Positions 1-12,407 of a DNA stretch of 64,000 nucleotides are shown piece by piece. Position numbers and translations under genes: made by a program. Under the pieces are notes generated by a model. That model was not told the origin of the DNA. It saw only the letters and a program-made list of their open reading frames with translations, and did no database searches. Source of the DNA: Serinus canaria (Eukaryota; Chordata; Aves; Passeriformes; Fringillidae); assembly GCF_022539315.1 (NCBI RefSeq), contig NC_066313.1, forward strand, positions 73,039,934 through 73,103,933. Reading direction: 5' to 3'. Numbering within the stretch: the first letter of the stretch is position 1; each line of letters begins with the position of its first letter.

Positions 1-115
1 TGGTGTTTTCTCTGTTAGTTTGTTTCTTGTTGGTTTTTTGTTGTTTTGGGTTTTGGGGTTTTTTTGGGGGGGGGGTGTTTTGTTGGGGTTTTTTGGGTTG
101 TTTTTGGCTTTTTTT
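1..115. repeat. GT/T-rich low-complexity tract
   Basis: The stretch consists nearly only of T and G on the + strand, with runs of GGGG and TTTT, including a ten-base G run near 65-75. It is cut by the window edge. Tracts like this, or their A/C-rich complements, recur in this window (35590-35707, 27585-27650). Confidence 0.85.
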
Positions 116-2309
116 TTAAGAAAGTATATCCAGAGACTATGAGTGTATTTGAATATATCTTTAACAAAGAAATATTCAACAGCTCTTTGCTTTGGCCACT
201 AAAATCAACAATTGCAGTTTAGTATTGAAACTGTGTTGATATACTTCCTATACTGTAGATTTCTGTGTACTTTATGCAGTCACCTTTATGCTCTGAGTTC
301 AGGAAATCTAATGGGCTAGTTTTGGATGGTGCATTTGAATTAGTCACTTGAAACTAGGAACACATCAGCTTAATGCTTCTGATAGCATCTCTTATTCTTT
401 AGCCCTCAGTGATGGTTTTGGAGAGGGTTTTGGGAGGCTGGGAGCCGTCACTTAACATTGGTCCCCTGTCTTGACATTTGCAGAATTGTAGCAGCCTCAT
501 TTCTTCCCTCAAATAATTTCATACTGATTATTCAGAAAAATAGCACTTCTCTAGCTAATCCTGATCTCTGACATTAATTTTGTTCTCAGTTGCCAAGCCA
601 AGGACTTTTTTTCTTTGGCTACATTTTCTTTAGTCCTAGACCCTAGTAACCAATTACAATAAAAAAATAAGTATGGGAAGGTGAATGGTAAAGAACAAAA
701 TAGCATACAGAAAACTAATATCTAGTGGAGCAGTTCAGATGTCAATATTTGGTGCCATTATCTTCTCTCTCAGATCATTAAACAGCTGATGATACTGGAA
801 TGGAGCAAAGAACCGCTTTGACAGTATTTTGTCTGCAACTATTATGTTTCCTTTCCTAGACCATTTGCAGAAGCATTGGGTGGATTTCTTTCTTGCCCCA
901 AGGAAAACTTCCTTTACAATTTAATAAATAGCTATTGAATGTCCAGTGATTTTCAAACTTTCAGGATATTTATGGGCTGAGTCGCTCTACTCAAAGCTTG
1001 ACAAATGTACAGATATTTGAATGAAAGACAGCTAGTTTTTTTTTTCCATTTTCTAGAGGAGACAGTGTATAAGAAACAACAAATAAATATTGAAAGAAGC
1101 ATGTGAGTTATAACATTAAACTGGGAAATTTGAAAACACTGAAGTAAAATAATAACAAAGTAACAAGAAAGGGAACACTATGCCTATTAACTGCAATAGT
1201 ACCATAACTAATGGAAACTCAGTCTGTAAAGCTGTGATCTAATAAATAGAGTAACAACTTACTTTAATATGGGCTTTCAAAAGAAACTTGAGATATGCAA
1301 GAAAAAGGTATTTAGAAGCCTGTTTGTTAAAGAAGGAGGAACTGTCTGGAAAGAACAATTATGCCAGGAATTTTAGTAAAATGCCAGTACCATTCGGGGC
1401 TGGATTTAAAACCAGTGCTGGAATGCATTTTAGGTATGAAGCAAAGTTTTAGAATATAAGTTTGTACAGTGAAAAAATTATAGGATTCCTGACATATAAA
1501 CATGGTGCTGTCATCTAAATTTCTCAAACTGTCAGTGGGACTGCAATGTTTGTGTCCTTCTCATTCTCATGTGTCCTTCCCATTTTCACTGACTGAGTAC
1601 AACTCCATCAAATTCTGCTCTTCTCTCTGTCCCATGTTTCAGAAAATACTGGCTGGTTTGTTTCTAACAGGTGGTCTAGCCTAATGCAAGTTACAGGTGA
1701 GGCACTAAACACTCTTCTAAGGCTTTGTGAATGTACCAAAATGATGATATAAGCAAGAAATTAAATTATAGTAAACTGACCTACTACATAAAATTTGGAA
1801 GAGACAAAATTCCTCCCTAAGTTCAAAATAAGGAACTTAGATGATAAAAGTGCAGTTCCTTGCTTCAGAGCTGTTGAGGTGAAGAGAGAAATGTCAAGAG
1901 TCTCCCCTCCAGAAACCCCAGCCTGCTAGAAGGAACTTCAAAGGTTCATGTTCCCCATTTTGATCCAGAAGAGTACTGTACTTGTAAAACTGCACATCTA
2001 ACCTTTATGATTCCACAAATTGCCCAGACAATCTATTCCTGTATTCAAATAGCTTTACTCCTAGAGAATGTTCATATTTCTTAACTAAATTTTTCTTGCT
2101 GAAGTGTAGTACCATTATTTCTTTTCTTATACACTGAGAACATGGAAAGTAGCTTATTTCCTTTCTCTTTACAACTGCTTCTTAATATTGGAGATCATTC
2201 TTACATTACAGTTTCAGTCATTTTTCTTCTGTGAACAATAAATCTAGTTGTTTCTGTAGGTTATGATTATTAGACATCTGGGTGCTACCCTGTAGGATCT
2301 CTCTAAGTG
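116..2309. other. Intron sequence without recognised feature
   Basis: AT-rich unique-looking sequence. Open frames here reach only about 66 codons on either strand and show no recognisable protein. No repeat family was recognised. Confidence 0.5.
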
Positions 2310-3420
2310 GCCAACTTTTTTTGAAATGCAAGGCCCAAAACTAGACTCAGCAGAGATAACAGGTTTTGCCAACTCAAAAGAATTATTCCATGTGGCTTGC
2401 AAAAATGTTTCTCTTTATATGTCTCTGTATGATAGCCTTTTACCACTCAGCTGGCTTTGACAGCTTACTGTCACCTGAGAATCCATTATATGCCTTAGAT
2501 TTTTGGTTTTACAGCTGCCACCCTGACACTTGTTTCCCATCTAGTATTTTTGCAACTGTTTTTTTTTTCCCCTCACTGGAGAACATTGCATAGGGATTTT
2601 TTTTTTTTTTTCATAATGAATCCCATCCTGTTTCCTTCACACCACTTTGTCAATCCCTTGGCTTTGTTTTCTAAAATATTTTTCCATTTTGATGCCTGTG
2701 AATTCAACAGATATATTCTCTGCTCTGTCACTAAGTTGTCAATTAAGTATGAAGACTCTTGATGTAGTGCTGTATCTCTATCTGTTGGCTGTCATATACC
2801 TTCCAGTCCTACAATGAACTATCGATAACTGCTCCCTGAGTGCAGTTCTGAAAGTGATATTGCACAGGTCCCAGCAGAGCTTTGTCTGTAACATTATTTG
2901 CTTATCAAAATGTCTCTTGGAGCAATGCCAAAAGTATTTTTTAAGTCAGTGTATTTTCTGCTTTTTTATAAGGCCTTATTCTTAGAAGGAAAATTGAATT
3001 GGATTTGTTCTTGAGAAATATATGTTGGCTGCTGTTCGTCTTCGTGTTATCTTTCAAGTTTCTTAAATTCCTAATTTCTTCCAGTATAGTTTCAGGTACT
3101 GAACATTAGTTGAGTAGTTACTTTATAACTCCTTGCCTCTTCCTTTTGCCACTTTCTAGAGATTAAGGTTGTGCCTGACCTTTTTAAATCTTCTGAAATG
3201 TCATTGTCCTCTCAAAATTCTTAAAGATAACTACAAATGCTTCTGAAATTGTTGTAGTCAGTGTTTTGTGTACTCTGAGGCAGATTTCCTGAGATTCAGT
3301 CAATTTGGCAACATCTAATTAAGCCAGATCCTCCCTCCTCAGTTCTTTCTCTGTTCTCACCTGATTGCTTGTCTCTCTGTTAAAAGTGTAAGCTGCCTGA
3401 TACATACCAGGTAAATGCAG
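2310..3420 (-). mobile_element. Ancient, decayed CR1-type LINE (antisense)
   Basis: The + strand reads as the complement of old CR1/L3-type LINE sequence. Recognisable stretches are around 2330 (aggcccaaaactagactcag), 2970-3050 (rich in the complement of the reverse-transcriptase region, with ggccttatt and atgttggctgctg), 3120-3190 and 3280-3310 (cctgagattcagtcaatttg). No reading frame survives. Poly-T runs at 2560-2612 probably grew after insertion. Family assignment is from memory of consensus sequence, and the ends are approximate. Confidence 0.6.
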
Positions 3421-5675
3421 TAACCCCTTCTGATTTCTCCAGTACCAATGAAATAGGCTGGCCCTTAGGAAATCAGTACAGACTGATCTTCAGTGTTCTT
3501 GTAATCCCTTAATCCAAAGCTGAACCCCATGCTTTTCATGCTCAGATAGGGCTAAACTCCCTCCAAAGAGCCGGTAGGAGGATACAATAAAAGAAATTAA
3601 GGGTAGTATAGACCCCTGACTTTAACAGGTTGCAGCTGTAGCCAATAATAAGAAGAGTGTTATAAAAGAGTGTCTTGGTTGGTTGAGGGGCAACTGGAGT
3701 CAGCTGGCTGCTGGGAGAAGAAGGAGGAGCCAGTGCTTAGAGGAGCTGCCTACAAGAAACATCAGGGAGGTACAAAACTCTAGCAGTAAGGAACCTTTGT
3801 GATATAATAACAATAGGAGACATCAAAAATTTTTCTAAAAGCCAGCAGAAAATTCCTCAAGACCCCTGATAAAGCACTGTTGGTTTTATTTTTTTGCTTT
3901 TTTTTTTGTTGTTATTAAGTTTTTTGGGAATTTTTGGTTGGTTGGGTCTTTTTACTGAAGTTCAGTCACTGAAACAAAGCACATCTCTAAATTTCTAAAT
4001 TGTCAATAAAGGCAGGAGCAAGACTGTGATTCAAGCACCTCCTTGTAGGTACTCAATCCACCTGCCTAACATAAATGCTCAGGTTTCTCTGACACATTCT
4101 ACAAAATCCAGAACACAGGACTTAGGTCTTTTAGTTCTGTTTAGGTATCTGGTACCAGCTGAAATGTCCTACTATATCCAGTGTAATTTCAGCTGCAAAT
4201 TCAGAATATCACACATCTCCTCTGTGTCTTCTCTGTTATTCGATAGCTCAGGCAGATATCCCAGGCATGACAGAACGTCTCAGGTGAAGCCTGGCACCTA
4301 CATATAGGGAGCTGATTTCCACCCATACACACACCCCCTTATAACCTGTAAATTACATGTGTGATGTATAACTTAAATGACATTCTAGATTTCATAATAA
4401 TATAATTATTACTGGTTGGAAATAATTGTACTAATCCTGAAGAAAAGGCTTGCATGCCTTTTTTTCAGAAGCTCTTCTGTGATTGTATATATTTGATTAT
4501 TTTCCTGTGTTCTTTAGTACTATGGAAATTAAGTAAGACCATCCCTCCCCAAAGCTGTTTCTAAAACTTAATCTTCTTGCTGCTCTTTTGTACATTGAAG
4601 TCATAATCTTCTATTTGTGGTTCCTGAACTGGTTGCTGTGTAAATAATTACACTGTCACAAACTTGATTAAGAGTTCAGGTGGAGAAACAAACGAGTTCT
4701 TGGAAATAAATGTTCTAACTTAACATCCTTTGTAAGGAATACAGTATTAAAACACAATTGTTTCTAAAAGGGAGGAATTTTTCAAATTTCTCCAAGATTT
4801 GGGAATCTTTTTTTTCAGCTATCATCAAACTCTTTTTTTTATTTCCCCCCATAATTTTATGTAAGCATCTTTAAAAGGATGAAAAGAAACAAAACAGAGA
4901 ATATTTGTACTACAATGAAAGAAAGTGTTTCTAATATATATTCTGAAGTGGTAGAAAAAAACATCCCTGAGCTACAGTTGCTGCTGGCAAGAATTATTTC
5001 TCTCTTCTTGCTGCAGATTAAAACATCCAAAAGTATTTTTCTCTTAATCCCTATTTTCAGGTTAGTGACTTTCTTTTTTGAGAAAGCATATAGTTTTCTT
5101 CATGTGTGATAAGCCTAAAATTAATATGAAAAAAATTTTAAAAAAAGGAAATTAAAACTAGAACACTCTAATAGAAAACTGCAATAGGGAAAAAAATCCT
5201 CATTAGCATCCCAAAAGCACTTTGTACTTGAGGTTAAAATGTGTAATGTTGGTCATTTTCATCATATGTAAATAATATTGGCAGGCCTATCTCTTGTACG
5301 CTGAGAGCACCACTGGATGTTCAGTCACAGAGGTTTACACTAAAACACTTTGACAGCTTGCAGACATTTTAACCCAGAGACAGGTATCTCTGTGTGACCA
5401 CTAATGATTCTGATGCATGGAAAAGCAGCAATTGAGCTGAAACAGTAAGAGAAGTAGATAAAGCTACTAAATTAGAACTAGCAATCAGATGCTTGAGAGC
5501 ATCTCTTACAGTTTCTCTGTAGTAGGCACGGATGCTAATTGTGAAGCCTGAGATCCAGACTCCCAAGTGCATGTGATGTATTTGTACTTAAAAAGTAAAT
5601 CATGTTGATGTCCTCTGCATTACTTTGGCTAAATGGGTAAGTCAAGAGGAGATGAAGTCTGAGGTTTTGTTTGAT
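3421..5675. other. Intron sequence; one T-rich tract
   Basis: Mostly featureless AT-rich sequence. A T/G-rich low-complexity tract lies at about 3888-3952, containing GGTTGGTTGGG. A 93-codon open frame at 4026-4307 (+) resembles no family I know and is probably chance. Confidence 0.5.
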
Positions 5676-5681
5676 CAGGTG
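5676..5681. repeat. Target-site duplication, left copy (CAGGTG)
   Basis: The hexamer directly before the LTR is repeated exactly at 6070-6075 directly after it. It flanks an element that begins TG and ends CA, the expected signature of integrase-mediated insertion. Confidence 0.8.
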
Positions 5682-6069
5682 TGTCACCGACATGTTTTAT
5701 GAAAAATCCTTTCCTAAGGATTTCTTCCCTCCTGGGAAACTGAGAGGCCTCAGGAACAAACTGTAAACAATTCTTATCTGCTGCTGTGGAATGCAACAGG
5801 GGAAATCTGTGATTGGCCTCATCAGGCTGTTTGCAATTAAGAGCCAATCACAGTTCACCTGTCCAGCCGGTCTTGGTCTGGGAGAAGACCTTTGTTTTCA
5901 ATTCCTATTCTATTCTTAGCTTAGCCTTGTAGTGAAATCCTTTCCTATGTTCTTTTAGTATAGTTTTAATATATTATCTATCAGATAATAATAAATCAAG
6001 CCTTCTGATACATGGAGTCAACTTTCTCATCTCTTCCCTCATCCTGTGACCCCTGTGAACAAGACGACA
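5682..6069 (+). mobile_element. Solo LTR of an endogenous retrovirus, passerine type
   Basis: A 388-bp LTR that starts TGTCACC and ends GACGACA, flanked by the identical hexamer CAGGTG. It contains a poly(A) signal AATAAA at 5990-5995, then the 3' portion with TACATGGAGTCAAC and CTTCCCTCATCCTGTGACCC. From memory this resembles zebra finch ERVL-like LTRs, although a 6-bp duplication is more usual for class II elements, so the class is left open. No internal viral sequence adjoins on either side, so it is a solo LTR left by recombination between two LTRs. The orientation is the same as GPC6. Confidence 0.8.
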
Positions 6070-6075
6070 CAGGTG
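6070..6075. repeat. Target-site duplication, right copy (CAGGTG)
   Basis: Exact match to the hexamer at 5676-5681, directly after the terminal CA of the LTR. Confidence 0.8.
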
Positions 6076-8784
6076 AGCTTAGCAAACAAATGTTGGAGAA
6101 TTAAATTTTTCAGTAACAGTCCTTAACATTTAACTGAACTGGCTGATCAAGTGTAATTAACGAATCTTGTGTCATGGGTGGAATCCAGCTTTAAATATAC
6201 TGCATCCTCCAACTGTAAAGGAATTTTACATTTGCTGTTTGAGAAGAAACTGTATTCAGCACTCCACTGAGCAGTAAAGGAACCCCTTCCCATCATGGAG
6301 GAATTTACATTGCAGCCAGGTTAACTTGTTCCTGTTCCTTTGTTCCTTGTGGTTGTCAGTATCTTTGCTCCTCTGTATCTCTGTTAGTCACCTGCTCCTC
6401 TGTCAGTACAGCCTCAGCTCCAGCTGTAGGAGATGTTTTGCAGACATGCAGAGAGAATGAGTCCCAGGGATCTGAGAATACAAAGACAAAGTGGAACATG
6501 AAGGCTGGAAAGAGACAGAATCTAAAAAATGTGGGAGAAAGGAGCTGTTATGAATCATCTGTGCAAGTTTATATTCTGGACCAGGCATTAAAGACAAACT
6601 TCTGAAAATCATAGTAGTTTAAGCTGTGCTAGGCTTCCTCTCCTGTTGCTGGTCACAGCACAAGGCTGTATTTCTAGTCTTACAGTTTGTGTAGCAGCTC
6701 CTAATCACTATAAATCTGCATCTTTCAGAAGGAGCTGGCTTAAAAAATTTCTCCAAGTTTCTGTGTAAATTACAAGACTGGAAGATTTATTTAAGAGGAA
6801 CAAACTTCAGTGTTCCTACCAATGCATATAGCCAGTGTAAAATTTCTAATACTCATGGAGCAGTAGTGACCAATCTTCTTTCTTCAAATTTCAACAGATT
6901 TCTTTCATGAAGTCTGTGTGTAATTGACCAAGGAAGCTAAAATGTGGAACAAATTTCAGCTTATCAACTGCATTGGCAGCCAAGTAATATTGCCACACCT
7001 TTATTAGGAGCATGTTTGGCTGTGGAGCACTTACAGAGGAGTAATAATCAGAGCTCCTTTCAATTTGGAAAGTGTAAAATCCCGAATATGAAGTAGATCT
7101 TGATTTCTCAGTTCCTAGTGCAACAACATGGAAAGATTAAGCCAAACCTTAACACAGAAATCTAAATAGAAATAAATATTAATACAAAATTAAATTGAAT
7201 CAGTGTAGTTAAAATATATTCTTTCTTAAGCTGTAGACCGAATTTTCTTTCAAGTTTAGGAAGTGTTTGGTCATTGCAACCAGCTTGTTCACACATGCAT
7301 TAATTGCTCCCTTGGGATCTTGTCTGTAATTTGTAATTGCTGGCCCTGGTTGTCAGTGGTGCCTTTTAAATTTGTGACTTCTAGCATAGCCAAGAGAAGA
7401 TTCATCATTAACTTTCCCATCACTGCTTTCATTTTGAGCCTTCTGGTTTTTTTTTTTCTTTTTTCTTTCATTTAATTTTATCAAAGTCAAAATGAAACAA
7501 AACAGCTCATTATTGGTTAGCAAGAAGTGCAGTCCAATAAGAGTGGATGTGTAGAGTGCAATAGCTGCTGCTAAGGATCTCATATGCATTTTCAGGGTGT
7601 TTATTTCAGTTGGGCTGCAATGGTTCTGTGGACTGTATTTGTCTTAGATACTTCAGGTAAAGTCTTGGAGTGCAACCTTTGACTTGCTGCAGTTATTTGG
7701 AAGGAAATACAAGCTGTGCCTGCTGTCTTGATATATGACATGAACCAAAGCATCACAGGTGCAGAGACTGCAATATTCTCTTCAAAATTCTCCTTCCTGG
7801 TGCAAACCAAAATGCTAAAGTAGCACACCCAAGGATTAAACACATACAGGACCTCAACAAGGCCCCTGATTGTTGATAAAAGCATAGCAACTCCAAAATG
7901 TGTTCAAGGTGCTGTTCAGCCGTGTGTAGAGTCACGCAACAGCACTGAAAAACTTGCTATTCTGTGTACTTGGTGGATGGTGGTTTGCTCCTCCTTGAGG
8001 ATGCCAGGGAATGTTTGCTAGGCACCACTGGAAAGCTGTCTTTCAAGTTATGGTCATTAAGCAAATCACATAGCTAGGGAACTCTGAATCTCCCAGATCT
8101 ATTGAAACTGAATTCAGGGTATTCAGCTTGAAAGAGAAAAGGAGCTTGTGATGTGCTTGACAAAAATGGTACAGTAATGTGACAAGCAGGGAATGACCTG
8201 TCCACTGGTTTGATTTGCTGATAGTCTGCAATCTGGGTGCTTTCTGAGCAGGAAATTGCATCTGTGTCAATATGTTCTGCAGACATCTTATTTGTCCAAT
8301 AACTCCTGAACCCTTACAGAATTTTTCCACTCAAATGAAATGTACCAATGAGCCAAATAAAGAATATCTCCCTTTTAATGTCACTGCTTGATTTGATGCT
8401 TTCTGGTTTTTGCAACATAGGATAGCAAAGTAGCAAGTTCCCTACTTCCCTAGCAAGTAGTACTGTGGAATAAAAGGGAATATGTAGAATGAAATTATTC
8501 ATGCTGATGACCTGATAGCCTACAATATACATCTGAAGGGATTTTACATCAAGCTGACAGTAGTTACATGCACACCTGTTAGTGGTTGACTAATTTTAGG
8601 TGAGTATATGGAGTGCATCTTTCAGTTTATTTTCCTTTTAAAGGAAGCTATTTAATGTGCATTGAAGCTCTTCTGTAGTGTGTACCAAAGAGGATATTTG
8701 GTTCAAGTGCTCTCCAGATCAAAACAAAACACTGATGTGGATTCCCATTGCTAGTAAGAGTTCTCTGCTCTTCTCTCTGCTATT
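6076..8784. other. Intron sequence without recognised feature
   Basis: Unique-looking AT-rich sequence. Several open frames of 70-95 codons on the minus strand (7601-8330) overlap each other in different frames, resemble no known protein, and lack splice-site context. I read them as chance. Confidence 0.45.
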
Positions 8785-8960
8785 CCTCATCTTCCAGATC
8801 TGCCTCACAATTTCCTCAGTCATCTCTTTTCCTAGCTGAAGAGCCCTAGTTAATCAATTTCCTCCTTGTATGAAAATATTCCATTCCTTTTAACATTTTT
8901 GTCACCTTCTTAAGTTTATTGTCTCCTTGGGAGCTGAACTGCAAAAGTCAAATCCTTCAC
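8785..8960 (-). mobile_element. Short scrap of ancient CR1-type LINE (antisense)
   Basis: The + strand contains agctgaagagccctagttaa followed by pyrimidine-rich text ending near gggagctgaactgcaaaag. The order matches, from memory, the complement of the 3' part of old amniote CR1/L3 LINEs (the 'gctgaagagtcc...cctcatatgg...ttgttgccctt...agaactgc' series). Strongly diverged, no frame. Ends approximate. Confidence 0.5.
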
Positions 8961-11660
8961 CCCTACAAGACCTCTCTGACTGCAGCAGGGTGAACAAGTG
9001 GATTTCTCTGCCCCACTTGTGAGACCCTGGAGTCAGTCTCTGGAAATGAAGGTTTATCCTGTTCTTGTTCCTTAGCTTGGTACCTGATCAGTGTGGAGTA
9101 GAAGCCTCATTCAAATACTGGGACAGAGTGGAGGAGAAGTGGAAGGAGGCAATCAGGCAATTTGCAGGACTAAAGAAGTAGCAAAAATGACAAGGGGAAA
9201 TTCAAGTATGTTAAAGGTAAGGGAAATGGAAAGGAGAGAGCAGGGAGGTCTAAAGTAACATATTTCCTTCAGAATGTTGCAGGAAAAAACAATATTCCTC
9301 TGCAAAATATCTGTCAAACAGACTTACAAAATAGCATCCTGCTTGCACAATTGATTCTGTTAGGTTGTGCCTATGTTCACTGCTTGCTTTGAGGCAGAGC
9401 TCACAGGTCATCCTCACGTGTTGCACATGAGAGATCTGAGTCACAGAGCTGTTTGTATTTTCAGAAGAAAGCAATAAAATCTTCAAAGCATACCCCTTTC
9501 ATAAAAGCCTGACTGAGGTGCAAGCCAAATAGAGTCCACCCCTTCTTTTGGAGAGCAAGGGCTGTTATCCATGAGCAGTCCTTTGGATCAGTCAGTTTCC
9601 ATGTCCTTGGTGCCAGCCCTCAGTCCAGGGAAATGGATTCATCTCGTCTGAGGTAAAACTCCTGTAGCAGATATATCATTGCAGGGGCCACAGTGCCATC
9701 TGTTTTGATTAGCTGATCCTGTTCTGTTGCTCCAATTTACTTGTTAACATGTTTGTACCCTGCAAAAGCAACTGATAATTAGCTTGGACGTCCAGTGCAT
9801 CTAACATTTAGTGCAGAGCTCATTATGGTTTCACAAAGCATATGTGACATTTACTTTCCTGTGTTTGTATACAGCAAAAAAAGTGACTTTTAAAAGAGCA
9901 TTAGACTCCTGTAAACAGGGTCTGGAAAGGCTCAAAAGGCACATCCTCAAATGTTAGGAAATGTCAGCATTATGGCTGCAGAAGTGCCCTGAAGTCTCAG
10001 CTGCAAGTCAAATCAGCTAGGGCAATGTGGCACATATTAAGTGTTAATGCTCTTAAAACTCAGGTGCTGCATAGATTTAAGAAAAAAATGTAGTGTATAG
10101 TCTGGATATTTTTCCTTTCCCTTTAGCAAAGTGCTAACTGCTGTTAGTTCACTTTCAGAGTAAGTCTGGTGCCAGGGAAGTGAGTCTATACTGTGGCATA
10201 GGCATAAACAGATAGCTCTGTGAGTTTTGTCTTCTTGGTCATGGGGTAATCCATACCAAATTGCAATCAGTTTTTTTGGATTACAGCCAAGCTATGTCAG
10301 GAGTGAGAACAGCCCTAAATAAACACCAAGTTGTGCTTCTGTGATTGTGTCTGCCCTCCTGATAGAATGGTGCACTAATGCTGTGAGGGTGCTGCTGCTT
10401 GGTCATGGTTTGATGTTCTTCTGCCCCACCAGACACAGACTTCACTTCCCATCCTGAGCCTATCATTTCTTTTTCAGTAGAAAAACAACTTTTATCATGA
10501 CTGACAAAGTTTGCCCTTTGTGCCCATGCTTAAACATGTGATCTTCCTGTGATATTTATACTTTAGCTAAGATGAGGGGAATAGAAAAGAGAAACAGGCA
10601 AGGAGCTGATGGTCTTAGATTTTATTTTGTGTCCTGGTATTTTTTAAAGCACTAATACCTGAATTGACAGTATCATCATGTCATTTTTTCACTCTCTTTA
10701 CAGACATACTGTGGAATTCTTAATTCTGCCTAGCAGTGAGATTAAGCACAGTAAAGTGAGCCAAGAGTGTTGGCTTGCAGTTCTCCCATTGTCTATAATT
10801 TGCAGTTTGTATTAATGTTCCCAAGATGGACTTTGCTGTAGTGGATACAAATTAAACATATACACACACAAATTTATCTAAGTATTATTTGGGTCTAATG
10901 GGCTGTTTGGGGGTAGTAAAATGCAATGTACGTCAGGTTACGAAGGGGCCTTCAATGAGAATTTTTAAACAGGAAAGAGAAAATGAGCTTTTTCAGAGAG
11001 GCACTTCTAAAAAAGATGCCTAAATTAATCTTTTGTTTATGCAGTTTCAGAACAGAATTACAAATCAAATTGTTCTGAATACTTTTGTAAGTCAATTAGA
11101 AGACATCTAAATATTTTTTGTGTGGAGATGAAATTTCTGTGATCTCATTTTAATTTGCCATAATAAATTGACTCTTTTTATTTGCTTCTGGTTTGCATAA
11201 TAGTTTCTTCTGCTCAAACTGTTATCTTATTCTAAAGGAGGGTTTGCAGATGGTTTAAGCACTTCGATTTTTTTCATGACATATTGACTGAAATGCTTTT
11301 ATAAGTTAGCTTAAAGATAACATTTTGGTAAGCACATTCATGCCAAAGTATCAGGGTGGTTTTTTTTAAGATGTGAAAATCTGAATTTCTTTCACTGTGA
11401 ATGTTCAGCTATAATAATTAAAAATAACCCCATATTTTGATTTTGTGTGTTTCTTCCTGTTTTAATCCACTATGTGAACAAATTCAGCAATCCATATTGA
11501 AAGGAAATCAGCTTTGTGGGAAAATATCTGCTATACCCATTCATCTAACAATACATAATCCAAGTCCCAGACAGTATTGTAGCAAGATGCTACAAGAAGT
11601 TCACTCTAACAAGAAATTCTTGGTATGTCAAGCATCATGCAAATTTTCTTGAACAACTCT
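8961..11660. other. Intron sequence without recognised feature
   Basis: AT-rich sequence with no recognised repeat. The longest open frames are about 78 codons and match nothing I know. A short CA-rich patch (acacacaca) lies near 10861. Confidence 0.45.
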
Positions 11661-11801
11661 TTTCTATCTTTTGGTTTTTTGTCTTGATGTTTTTCTTTAT
11701 TTGTTAAAAAAATCTGATTAAAAAACCTCCTGTAACGTGAAATCCCCATTTAAATCTGCTTTGTTACAGCACATGCTTTTTTAATTACATGCCTCTGTTC
11801 T

Positions 11802-12407
11802 TCAGTCTCCTGACAGTTTGACTTTCACATAAATCTCAAGCCATGCCACCCCAGTTTCATCAGTGATGTCAGTCTTAAAGCCCAGCTGCTCTTCTGTCAC
11901 TTTTGTTGTGTCTTTGCATGCCTCTGCAATGCACTGATTATGTTCCCACTGAAACACATCAAGAACAGCCATCTGCTTATGCAAACACAACAGGAAAACC
12001 TCTCTCATCTTCTTGTCGCTTGAAGCAATTCTACTACCATGTCTCTGCTTCCTTGTTTGTGCAAAAAAGTAGTTGAAAAGGAACAAAATATCCCCAAGTT
12101 ATTTCCTCAAAGTGTTTTCAAAGCTTGTCCATTCTTGATGCAAAGTTTTCATACTCTGAGTGTGGCCAGTCTGCCTCTCACAAGGGACTGTGCTGCCCCT
12201 TGAACAGCAATTTATTATTCCCTGTATAGTCCCAGAGTGACTCTGTAATATGTGTGATTCTAAATCAATCTCTTCATCTTCACAACAACTGTGTATGCGA
12301 AAGTTTGCCAACACATCCTGGTAGAGGTGATTATACCACCCCAGCCATGTCATATTTTGGCTTGCATTACTTTTTCTGATACAAACAATGCCAGTAAAAT
12401 AAATCAT
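11802..12407 (-). pseudogene. Broken minus-strand reading frame, possible retrocopy
   Basis: Read on the minus strand from 12407 to 11802, one frame stays open for 202 codons except for a single TAA at 12101-12099 and the terminal TGA. Two halves of 102 and 94 codons are thus in the same frame, four codons apart. The product is mixed and charged, unlike the low-complexity chance frames elsewhere: it contains CCEDEEIDLESHI, QSMKTLHQEWTSFENTLRK, then after the stop LFNYFFAQTRKQ and VFQWEHNQCIAEACKD. I do not recognise the family. About 100 nt past the terminal stop there is an AATAAA (minus strand, 11701-11696) followed by an A-rich run near 11684-11664, as in a processed copy of an mRNA. An upstream in-frame stop lies about 15 codons before the first ATG. 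Alternatives are a lineage-specific exon, an old transposon ORF, or chance. Confidence 0.4.

Noticed and set aside
7601..8532. Several 60-95-codon minus-strand frames close together
   Set aside because: They overlap in different phases, with no conserved domain, no splice context and no recognised repeat.
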